Notes under the pieces: generated by a model | Seen by the model: the letters and a program-made list of their open reading frames with translations, nothing else | What the model was told of the DNA's origin: nothing | The model's database searches: none | Made by a program: the position numbers and the translations under genes | In this document: piece after piece, positions 54,683 to 61,768 of the stretch | Layout: each line of letters opens with the position of its first letter | How positions within the stretch are numbered: the first letter of the stretch is position 1 | Assembly: GCA_947487765.1 (NCBI GenBank) | Contig: CANKXO010000001.1 | Coordinates: 1,116,001-1,180,000, forward strand | Direction of reading: 5' to 3' | Length of the DNA: 64,000 bases | Source: an uncultured Pseudomonadales bacterium | GTDB taxonomy: Bacteria; Pseudomonadota; Gammaproteobacteria; Pseudomonadales; Cellvibrionaceae

Positions 54683-54710
54683 AGTACGCCGCAAAATATT
54701 GTATAGATGC
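54683..54710 (-). promoter_or_regulatory. possible ECF-sigma promoter of the DUF4331 operon
   Basis: On the minus strand GCATCT (54705-54710) and CGTACT (54683-54688) are separated by 16 bp. An ATC-type -35 with a CGT-type -10 suits SigK-like ECF promoters. The spacing to the ATG at 54646 leaves a leader of about 30 bases containing TAAGGAG. Confidence 0.4.
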
Positions 54711-55075
54711 AGGGAGGTAAAATCTTTTATTGGTTGGTTTTCAGAAAGAGTATTTTTATACTTTGCGAAAACCTCATCAAAAGGTAAAAATTTTTGTAGT
54801 TTCTTAATAATTTTTGCTTTAAAAAATAAATTTACTAAATTAACTTCTCATAGAAATATCACTAAAACGTTTTCATATTAAAAAACATGTCGTCATTTTC
54901 AACAATCGTTAAATGTAAAGGTTTTTATTTGTCTTAGGTATTGACATTAAACAATAAAACGGGAAACTAACTAAAAAATAATAAAATACACTTATCCGAA
55001 AACTTAAAAATACGCAAAAAAAGATACGTAATTTTAGCTTTTATTATTCGTAATAATCTTAAATAGGAGGTTAAC
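54711..55075. other. AT-rich gene-free stretch
   Basis: The DNA between the DUF4331 promoter and the cysteine-rich peptide gene becomes very AT-rich with many A and T runs. No convincing gene was found; a plus-strand frame running through 54881 overlaps the DUF4331 signal-peptide region antisense and has low-complexity composition. The right end contributes TAGGAGG, a near-perfect ribosome binding site for the gene at 55076. It marks the left border of the accessory block. Confidence 0.5.
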
Positions 55076-55360
55076 ATGAGTATAACCGTTCAAGAATATA
55101 AAGAAAAAATACAACAAAATGTATTAAACAATCCTGCCTCATATATACAACCTGACTCACTTTATCGCATAGGCATAAAAGCTTTTTCAGAAAACACCAA
55201 TACAAGTCCTGAATTCACTTTTGCAAGTGATGAAAAAATTCAAGACTATCTGAATGGAAATATGGAATCCATAGGAGGCTTGTGCTGTCTTGCATGTGTC
55301 AAAATTTTTGGCAGTGAAAACTGTGTATCACCTCATTTAGGCCCATGCAACATGTGTTAA
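55076..55360 (+). CDS. small protein with cysteine-rich C-terminal end
   Basis: 94 residues. The first two-thirds are a charged, helical, cysteine-free segment; residues 67-68 are GG; the final 25 residues contain six cysteines (70, 71, 74, 83, 91, 94) ending in CNMC. This leader-plus-core layout resembles ribosomally made modified peptides or Cys-rich toxins. The ribosome binding site TAGGAGG is excellent. No lanthipeptide synthetase, radical SAM enzyme or peptidase-type exporter is encoded nearby, so it is either orphan or a different kind of protein. Family not recognised. Confidence 0.65.
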   Translation: MSITVQEYKEKIQQNVLNNPASYIQPDSLYRIGIKAFSENTNTSPEFTFASDEKIQDYLNGNMESIGGLCCLACVKIFGSENCVSPHLGPCNMC

Positions 55361-55408
55361 CAATACACATGATTTAGCCATGTCATACTAAAATAAGAAA
55401 GAATAAAA

Positions 55409-56167
55409 ATGAAAAACCCATTAATACTGATTTTATCTATTTTTTTTTCTGGATGCAGCATAAAAGTTCCATATTTTGAAGACTTGGATCCAAAATATGT
55501 ATGTGGCAACTATCCTTCACCCTACTGCCAGCCAAACTCAAGTACTAGGTGGTCAAAAATTAAAAGTGGAGTAGATTATAATGGAAACCCAAATCATTAT
55601 TTAGGAAGAAGCTATATCAAATATTTTCAAACTAGCAAGTGTGTTGATCGAGAAATAACAGAATCTGATATTATTATTTCAGGACTACAAACTGTAAAAG
55701 CATCTCTCAAGGATAACGAAAAAACAAAATTTTCGAATAAGTTAAGTGCTGATATAATAGCTTTAATAAAGATGAATGGTGCTCCAGTTCCTCCTGGAAT
55801 AAATGCTGGTGTAAATGCTGAAGTCGCACAAAAAATTGATAATACAGATAATAGTACTGTTGAGTTAGAGTATAAAAGAATCGACTTAACCAAAGATTTC
55901 ATAGATAAATATTTGGAAAACTGCCTAGCGAAAACACCTAAAAACATGTCCGTAGCAACTGGAATTAGTATAATTACTGTTAGTGGTCAATGGAGTTCTA
56001 ATAAATTGTCTGAAAGCATGGCTAACATCGAGGCATCAGCTAGCTATAGTATATTAGCTGATGAGGCTAAAGCAGAGTATAAACAGGCCAAGGATAGAAT
56101 ACTGAATGGAAAATTTGAGCCTGTATCACTTGTTTTTGCTGTAGCCTACAGACTCGGAAAATTATAA
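55409..56167 (+). CDS. putative lipoprotein of unknown function
   Basis: 252 residues with a lipobox ILSIFFSGC (Cys16) after a short hydrophobic signal. The mature part is mixed alpha/beta with several cysteines (VCGNYPSPYC, KCVDREITESD, ENCLAK). No family recognised. It lies 48 bp after the cysteine-rich peptide gene on the same strand, and the base composition is equally AT-rich. Confidence 0.75.
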   Translation: MKNPLILILSIFFSGCSIKVPYFEDLDPKYVCGNYPSPYCQPNSSTRWSKIKSGVDYNGNPNHYLGRSYIKYFQTSKCVDREITESDIIISGLQTVKASLKDNEKTKFSNKLSADIIALIKMNGAPVPPGINAGVNAEVAQKIDNTDNSTVELEYKRIDLTKDFIDKYLENCLAKTPKNMSVATGISIITVSGQWSSNKLSESMANIEASASYSILADEAKAEYKQAKDRILNGKFEPVSLVFAVAYRLGKL

Positions 56168-56239
56168 TCTCAAGAGCAAACACGCATATAAATATTAGCT
56201 ACACTTAAATTTTTTAATTTTCTGGACAATAGAATCACT

Positions 56240-56776
56240 ATGAATTGTAAGCACGAAGAAAAGGCAGATTCAACTAGTAAAATAGCGCTCTTTGTATCCG
56301 TGTTAGCTTTCATAACATCAACTTATTTAAGCTACATGGCTTACGAACATAGTCGACTTTCCGTTTCCCCTTATTTAGATATTTCATATTTCTTTGGAGG
56401 CAAAGGGTTAAACTCTGGCATCCGTGTTGATAATCCAGGCTTAGGGCCTGCAATAATTCAAACATTAAAAATAGAATGGAAGGAAAATGGTGAAACAGAG
56501 AAATCCGATGATTGGAGTTTAATTTATCCAAAACTAGGAATAACCAACCCAAATCGACAAGTAGCTATATCCACATTTAAAAGTGGTAATGCACTAAAAT
56601 CAGGCCGAGAGACCTTGACATTACTCGGAGTAGAAATCAACACATCAGAAAGTTTTGCTCTTGAACAAGCAATAAAGAACGGGAGCCTAGAGGTAAGCCT
56701 TTGCTACAGATCATTATACAATGAGTATAAAATATCGACCCTACAAAAAGGTGTAAAGAATGTTAAACGATGTTAA
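56240..56776 (+). CDS. single-pass membrane protein of unknown function
   Basis: 178 residues: short basic/acidic cytoplasmic start, one membrane helix (about 15-36, ALFVSVLAFITSTYLSYMAY) and a beta-rich outer part with RVDNPGLGPAIIQTLKIEW. That NxGxGPA pattern recurs in many small membrane proteins of unknown role. Ribosome binding site weak. Family not otherwise recognised. Confidence 0.7.
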   Translation: MNCKHEEKADSTSKIALFVSVLAFITSTYLSYMAYEHSRLSVSPYLDISYFFGGKGLNSGIRVDNPGLGPAIIQTLKIEWKENGETEKSDDWSLIYPKLGITNPNRQVAISTFKSGNALKSGRETLTLLGVEINTSESFALEQAIKNGSLEVSLCYRSLYNEYKISTLQKGVKNVKRC

Positions 56777-56916
56777 GAATATATAGGGTCAGATACAACA
56801 TTTCATTCAGATAATAATATACTACTTATAAAATACAAATTCCGATTAATTTATATTGTGATCGCCCTACTTTATCACATAATCACCTATAGAAACATTT
56901 ACTTAGAATAAAAAAT

Positions 56917-57153
56917 ATGAATATTGAATTTACAGATGATGTGATGAATTTAATTGATATTGATGAACAACAAGTCAAAGAAATAATTGCCGTATCGTTA
57001 TATCAGTTAAGAAAAATTAACGGCGTACAAGGCGGGAAAATTATTGGCAAATCTGAGCTGGAATTCCACGAGACTTTAGGTCAATATGGCCAAACTCTCG
57101 CCTATGATACAAATGACTTAGTGGAAGATTTAAAGGCACTCAAAAAAACATAA
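56917..57153 (+). CDS. UPF0175-like small protein (possible antitoxin)
   Basis: 78 residues matching the UPF0175 pattern: VSLYQLRKINGVQGGKIIG, then LEFHETLGQYGQ and the C-terminal YDTNDLVEDLK. Members are helix-turn-helix proteins proposed to act as antitoxins. No matching toxin gene is seen on either side, so its partner is unknown. It lies 235 bp before the hcp gene. Confidence 0.7.
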   Translation: MNIEFTDDVMNLIDIDEQQVKEIIAVSLYQLRKINGVQGGKIIGKSELEFHETLGQYGQTLAYDTNDLVEDLKALKKT

Positions 57154-57388
57154 ATAAAAATCCCCACCATATCGATGTTACAAAACCAACCGTGACACAG
57201 CTCAAAAATAATTATTTATAAATCGCACAAAGAATGAATTAAGCGCCATTACCAGACAATTCACATATTCCTTATTGACCCTACTTTTATTTATATATAC
57301 GGTTCTATCCGAGATGCGACGAGTGTCTATCAGGGTACACGGATGCATTTATGATTATCAAAAATAATGATTAAAAAGGAGCTACACT

Positions 57389-57877
57389 ATGAGCGTATTT
57401 TTAAACTACGAAGGCATTAAAGGCGAATCATCAGACCAAGGGCACAAAGACTGGATCGATGTCACCTCTTGGCAATGGGGAGTAGAACGTAATATAACAT
57501 CCTCAACCTCTACCCAAGGTGACCGTGAGTCATCTAATGCGGTTATAACTGACCTAAAAATCAATAAAAAAATGGATAGCGCCTCTAACAGGTTATTTAT
57601 TGAATCCTGCTGTGGCACAGGCAAAACCGTCAAACTTCACTTAACCAAAACTGGTACAGGCTCTGGTGCAGATGTGTATATGGAATACACCCTGAAGAAT
57701 GCCTTAATAAGCAACTATAAAGTTGGCGGAGTTTCTGGCGATACAGATAGGCCGACTGAAGTTATTACAATTAGCTTTGTGGAAATGGAAGCGAAATATA
57801 TCCCTTATGATGAAGATGGTAACGCAACCTCCCCTGATGCCGTTGGTTTTGATACAGCAAGCAACACTAAAAAATAA
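57389..57877 (+). CDS. hcp: type VI secretion tube protein Hcp
   Basis: 162 residues with the Hcp fold signatures: IKGESSDQGHKDWIDVTSWQWG at the start, DLKINKKMDSASNRLFIESC in the middle and DTDRPTEVITISFVEMEAKY near the end. Hcp forms hexameric rings of the T6SS inner tube and carries small effectors in its lumen. AAAGGAG precedes the ATG. No other T6SS structural gene is in the window, so this is an auxiliary hcp. It is followed by a Tse2-type toxin gene, a known Hcp-chaperoned effector. Confidence 0.93.
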   Translation: MSVFLNYEGIKGESSDQGHKDWIDVTSWQWGVERNITSSTSTQGDRESSNAVITDLKINKKMDSASNRLFIESCCGTGKTVKLHLTKTGTGSGADVYMEYTLKNALISNYKVGGVSGDTDRPTEVITISFVEMEAKYIPYDEDGNATSPDAVGFDTASNTKK

Positions 57878-57897
57878 TTAGCCTTAATGAGATTAAC

Positions 57898-57927
57898 CTT
57901 TCAAGTAATTATTCAATTATTTGAAAG
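57898..57927 (+). terminator. stem-loop after hcp
   Basis: CTTTCAAGTAATT (57898-57910) pairs with AATTATTTGAAAG (57915-57927) over 13 bp, with one G-T pair, around a 4-base loop. It lies 20 bp after the hcp stop and 48 bp before the toxin gene. No long U tract follows, so it may partly terminate or stabilise the hcp message rather than block read-through. Confidence 0.6.
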
Positions 57928-57975
57928 ATTAAACTGGCATATACAATCGTAAGTATTTAACAAGGAAAGAATATT

Positions 57976-58452
57976 ATGAAAACTATAGAATCCATACTTA
58001 TTTCCAAAGGCCAATTAGATAGGATTTACATTGGTAAACTCAATTTATTTCTGTGGCGTTCACTACATAAAAATGTAGAAACTGAAAATCCATTGTATCC
58101 CGACTTTGAAGAGAGAGAAATTAGATCTGGAGTATTTCGTGTGGCCGATATCCGAACTGAACCTAACTCATATGGCGTTGAGATGGTAATATCAGAATTA
58201 GGCAAAGGAGTCTCTTTGTTCGATGAAGATAACGCATTTGGAGATACTAATTGGACCTATTTTGAAATCCCAGAAGGGACAGAAATACCATTAGGTTTAA
58301 TTATTACAAAAGATTCTTATAATAAGAGGTATAATGCAACACACTATTCAATAAGCCCTAATGAAGATATGCCAAAAGAGAAGTTCATGGATTTATTAGA
58401 CGATTTAGCTAAAAGTGCCAATGCACAAAAAAGAAGGTTAGCAAATGGTTGA
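57976..58452 (+). CDS. Tse2-like type VI secretion toxin
   Basis: 158 residues, the same length as Pseudomonas aeruginosa Tse2 as I remember it. The C-terminal half is the clearest match: IPEGTEIPLGL, KDSYNKRYNATHYSISP, then a helix MPKEKFMDLLDDL. The block GVSLFD (Ser80) corresponds to GTSVFD of Tse2, with Val in place of Thr79. Tse2 is a cytoplasmic ADP-ribosyltransferase-fold toxin delivered through Hcp. AAGGAAAG precedes the ATG. The neighbouring hcp and immunity genes strengthen the assignment. Confidence 0.85.
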   Translation: MKTIESILISKGQLDRIYIGKLNLFLWRSLHKNVETENPLYPDFEEREIRSGVFRVADIRTEPNSYGVEMVISELGKGVSLFDEDNAFGDTNWTYFEIPEGTEIPLGLIITKDSYNKRYNATHYSISPNEDMPKEKFMDLLDDLAKSANAQKRRLANG

Positions 58453-58720
58453 AATTAGCCTATCCACATTACTTGTAAGCATTCAAGCTGTGGAAAAACA
58501 AATAGAGTATTTTGAAGATTTATTGAGATCTGAAACAGTAAGAGATAAGGCTGATATTCAGGATTTATTACTAACTTTTGACCAGGCAGCCGAAAACTTA
58601 AAAGAAGCCTACATCTCTATGAGGGGCGAAAAAAGCAACTTTCCCAAATATGAAGACCTTTTCAGTCAAGGTTCAAAAAAAGATAGCGACAATGTCGTAA
58701 ATTATAAGGAAGATGAATAA
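58445..58720 (+). CDS. Tsi2-like immunity protein
   Basis: 91 residues, acidic and helical. It aligns with the 77-residue Tsi2 through TLLVSIQAVEKQIEYFEDLL, DIQDLLLTFDQAAENLKEAY and FPKYEDLF; the last 15 residues are an extra charged tail. Tsi2 neutralises Tse2 by direct binding. The gene overlaps the toxin gene by 8 bp, guaranteeing coupled translation, and AAGAAGG lies upstream of the ATG. Confidence 0.85.
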   Translation: MVEISLSTLLVSIQAVEKQIEYFEDLLRSETVRDKADIQDLLLTFDQAAENLKEAYISMRGEKSNFPKYEDLFSQGSKKDSDNVVNYKEDE

Positions 58721-58755
58721 GTGTATATTCTTCTGTAAGATTTCAGGATATCTAA

Positions 58756-58932
58756 ATGAGTTACTATGAAGAAGAGCTTGAAAAAGCTAAAAATAGACTT
58801 AAAAAAGCCAAGAAATCTATTGATGAACGTTGTAAACAACGACGCCCCATGAAAGAACCAAAAACACTGGTAAGCGGACCGATTGATGAAGTTGAGCTAA
58901 TGAGAAGACAAAAAGGACTAGACGATGACTAA
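58756..58932 (+). CDS. small Lys/Glu-rich protein, family member 1
   Basis: 58 residues from the ATG at 58756 to TAA at 58932: a predicted charged helix (EEELEKAKNRLKKAKKSIDE), a basic turn and the tail VSGPIDEVELMRRQKGLDDD. It lies 35 bp after the immunity gene on the same strand. It shares the helix pattern and overall layout with the broken frame behind it and with the protein at 59179-59361. Function unknown; a second immunity or adaptor protein is conceivable. Confidence 0.6.
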   Translation: MSYYEEELEKAKNRLKKAKKSIDERCKQRRPMKEPKTLVSGPIDEVELMRRQKGLDDD

Positions 58933-59039
58933 TGTAATTACTCCAACACCAAAAGCCGTAAAAATTATAAGAAGAAGCTAAAGCTAGACTTAAATCAATT
59001 GATAAAGAGAAATTAAAATATCGATGGCAAATAATATAG
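58925..59039 (+). pseudogene. decayed copy of the small Lys/Glu-rich gene
   Basis: An ATG at 58925, inside the last codons of the preceding gene, starts a frame that stops at 58981. A frame shifted by one base continues with EEAKARLKSIDKEKLKY to a stop at 59039. That stretch resembles LEKAKNRLKKAKKSIDE of the upstream gene in protein and in DNA. It looks like a tandem duplicate that has lost its frame. The region 59040-59163 shows nothing else. Confidence 0.5.
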
Positions 59040-59178
59040 ATTAACATCCATATTTGTCACCGACTTTTCAATTAATCAAAAGCCTCTATTTGTTTAACCG
59101 CTTCTACTGGAAAAATAACCCTTCTGCCCTAAACCGACCATCAATAACCAATAAAAAATATCAATGGGTCAACAAATA

Positions 59179-59361
59179 ATGAATAAAAATAAAATAGAAA
59201 CCAACGAGGCTGAAGCCTTAAAAAGACTCAAAAAAATGTCTGACAAGATAAAAAAGAAAAACATTGTCCCTCCTGTAGATAAGGATGAGCCTACTGGTAG
59301 ATTATCTGGAGGTTTTCACTCCATAGATATAGAGAAAGACTATGATGAAAAAAAGCAATGA
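59179..59361 (+). CDS. small Lys-rich protein, family member 3
   Basis: 60 residues from the ATG at 59179 (another in-frame ATG at 59164). A basic helix (EAEALKRLKKMSDKIKKKN) is followed by a proline turn (IVPPVDKDEPTGR) and SGGFHSIDIEKDYDEKK. The helix-turn-acidic tail layout matches the protein at 58756-58932. Neither start has a strong ribosome binding site. Function unknown. Confidence 0.55.
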   Translation: MNKNKIETNEAEALKRLKKMSDKIKKKNIVPPVDKDEPTGRLSGGFHSIDIEKDYDEKKQ

Positions 59362-59550
59362 GCTTCATAGAATTAACCCGTTTTAGGAGATAAGGCACCT
59401 ATCACACAACCTCAATATAGATGGTGTTAAAATAGGCTATTCTAATAAACTTACAATGACCTAACGCATAATTAAAAAATAAGGAGAAGTCACGGTAGTT
59501 CAACCAAAAAAGCTGTTGTATATTAATTATTCTTTGAAGAGGACGTTCAA

Positions 59551-61038
59551 ATGCAAGCTCATCTTTTTGCTCCTTCCAGACGAAGTTACGAACCTGACAT
59601 CAATAAACTCGCGTCACTACTTTCACCTGACATTATCTCATCCACAACATTATTTGCTATAGAAGAGGTTGATGAGTCAGTAGCACTGCCCCGCTATATC
59701 GCTCAAACAACAGATCTCACGGAAGAACAAACTGAAGAACTAAAAATAACATTCGCTTCTCTCTCTGAAACTGATATCGAGCTCAAATTTGGAGAAGCAG
59801 TTATTGAACCTTCTTCCGGCCTGGAAATAAATGCTGAAAATCTACCTGCTTCTTTCTTTGGCACAAGTGATGCTGAACTATTAGAAGCCGATGCAGCTAG
59901 ATCTTCAATACAAGAAACTCTATTAAAAATTATGGAGGCCAAACCGAGCGGGATTGATTATCCGGAAAAAGATTGGCAAGGAGAAAAGCTTACAGCATAT
60001 AACGAATTTGTTAAACGCCTGGGGAGAGTACCTCTAGAAGATAAAGGGGCCTACTTAACCGAATATATGGTAGGCCAAGCAGCTGAAAACCCTCCACAAG
60101 AAATAGATATCGCTGTTTGGAAAGAAGTACAAGAACATTTAGCGAGAGAAGTAATGCTTTTTGGCAGAGCTTCTGATTGGTTTAGCATTACGGGAAAGCT
60201 GCACCAGCTAATTACAGACCAAAGATCATTCAATGATGATTTTGTTCGACGAATAAATGATACATATCTTCATATTGATGGAAATAAAGCGGTATCTATT
60301 GGTATGGATGTCTGCATGAATCTAGCAATAAGGGCAATAGGGACTATAAAAGTTTATGGTCCCGGCATGGGGGCTTTAGTTTCTTCACTATGGATCGTAA
60401 CAAAAAGTTTACTACCTGACCCAAGTGCTAAAGTTAATGCTGCAATCAACGAGTTACATAATAAGGTTACTGAAATATTTCGGCATAGCTTGAAATCGAT
60501 TGAAACAACCGATCAGATGCTAGCTATAGATTGGGGACTACTTGATCAATTTGGAACACTACTAGAGAGCAAAGAACTTATATGGCCTCGTGATTTAACA
60601 TTGCTTAGAGCAGCTCAGTCAAGAGCCTTTCACTATGTCGCCTTACAATCTACAGTCCAGCTTATGTCACATAGCCACAGTATATCTTGGTTAACAATTG
60701 GGGTAATTGATATTCAAAAAAAGGTTAACGGCAAACAAGATGGTAGATGGTCAGGCAATCATTACTTAACACATAGCGTCTACTCTAAAGGGGGCGGATG
60801 TGGATGCGGGAAAGGATGGTACTTAAGAGAGTTATTTTTGGGGTATTCTGTTGCTACATCAGGCTCCCCACAACCAACACACAGTGACGCCCCTGCTAAT
60901 CTACAAAAAAAGTTATTTGGAACCAATATTCATAATGAGGAAGATCCAGAACTTGGGCTAACGAAAGGGTTTTTAATCTATCCAGACTCAAAAGATCGTA
61001 CAGGCTGGAATCTAAAACAATTAGGTTTTTCAGGTTAA
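59551..61038 (+). CDS. large protein of unknown function in the Hcp/effector block
   Basis: 495 residues, no signal peptide. The first 130 residues are acidic; the middle is helical with an amphipathic or weakly hydrophobic stretch (about 250-285, MDVCMNLAIRAIGTIKVYGP, GALVSSLWIVTKSLL); the C-terminal third is beta-rich and contains a Gly/Cys knot GGGCGCGKGW. GAAGAGGACG precedes the ATG. I recognise no family. Lack of a signal, position behind hcp-tse2-tsi2 and a possible membrane-active middle make a T6SS cargo or colony-defence protein possible, but this is speculation. Confidence 0.75.
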   Translation: MQAHLFAPSRRSYEPDINKLASLLSPDIISSTTLFAIEEVDESVALPRYIAQTTDLTEEQTEELKITFASLSETDIELKFGEAVIEPSSGLEINAENLPASFFGTSDAELLEADAARSSIQETLLKIMEAKPSGIDYPEKDWQGEKLTAYNEFVKRLGRVPLEDKGAYLTEYMVGQAAENPPQEIDIAVWKEVQEHLAREVMLFGRASDWFSITGKLHQLITDQRSFNDDFVRRINDTYLHIDGNKAVSIGMDVCMNLAIRAIGTIKVYGPGMGALVSSLWIVTKSLLPDPSAKVNAAINELHNKVTEIFRHSLKSIETTDQMLAIDWGLLDQFGTLLESKELIWPRDLTLLRAAQSRAFHYVALQSTVQLMSHSHSISWLTIGVIDIQKKVNGKQDGRWSGNHYLTHSVYSKGGGCGCGKGWYLRELFLGYSVATSGSPQPTHSDAPANLQKKLFGTNIHNEEDPELGLTKGFLIYPDSKDRTGWNLKQLGFSG

Positions 61039-61161
61039 AAATTTCAACAATATTAATGAAAACTAAAAATCAGTGGCAAGCAATAATGATTAGTCTCTTT
61101 ACTTGCCCTCAATATTTTTTAGTAGTTGCTTTAACACACATACACTCTCACCTTTATACAA

Positions 61162-61614
61162 TTAAAGCATTGGTGAATAAACTTGCTTAAAGCATCGAAG
61201 TGTTAAGCTAGAGCGTGTATTTTTAATGCCTCGTATTTTATATAATTTATTCACTAAAAAGTCTTCGTAACCTTTCGTGCCTGCCACCGCCACTTTCATA
61301 AAACAATCGTATTCGCCGGTTAGCATATAGGCTTCTATCACTTCAGGCATATTGGCAATAGTTTTTTCAAAGTCTTCAAAAATGGTGGCATCATGCCGTT
61401 CAAACATAATTTCTATTACCGCAGTATCTGGCAGGCCAATCTTATTTTGGTTAATGACCGTAATATATTGCTGAATCACCCCTTCTTTTTCCAAACGCCG
61501 GACTCGTGACCAGCAGGGGCTAGTCGATAGCCCCACTTTCTCAGCCAACTCTGGGTTAGTCACTCTCGCATTACGGTGCAAAATAGCCAATATTTTTTGA
61601 TCAGTTTTATCCAT
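61162..61614 (-). CDS. Lrp/AsnC-family transcriptional regulator
   Basis: 150 residues: N-terminal helix-turn-helix (DQKILAILHRNARVTNPELA, GLSTSPCWSRVRRLEKEGVI) and the C-terminal ligand-binding RAM domain (AYMLTGEYDCFMKVAVAGTK). GGAGTGGGTA precedes the ATG. It is divergent from the ThDP enzyme gene across 154 bp, so it most likely regulates it in response to an amino acid or keto acid. Confidence 0.93.
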   Translation of the reverse strand: MDKTDQKILAILHRNARVTNPELAEKVGLSTSPCWSRVRRLEKEGVIQQYITVINQNKIGLPDTAVIEIMFERHDATIFEDFEKTIANMPEVIEAYMLTGEYDCFMKVAVAGTKGYEDFLVNKLYKIRGIKNTRSSLTLRCFKQVYSPML

Positions 61615-61768
61615 TACCCACTCCCCACAGCAGTCACAAAAGGAAAATATACTTCATATAAATTAAAATGCAGAATAATAAACTGCAAACTGAACATTTT
61701 ACCACCAATTAAGCAGAATATTCTTTCCTTGTTAGCTTATCATTCTTTTTAAAAGAGGTGATATAAAA

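Noticed and set aside
54555-54881. Plus-strand 108-residue frame across the DUF4331 start
   Set aside because: It runs antisense to the signal-peptide region and promoter of a well-supported gene, has no ribosome binding site and a low-complexity end.
57389-61038. Complete type VI secretion system
   Set aside because: No sheath, baseplate, VgrG, PAAR, ClpV or membrane-complex gene is present; only Hcp and cargo-type genes are seen.
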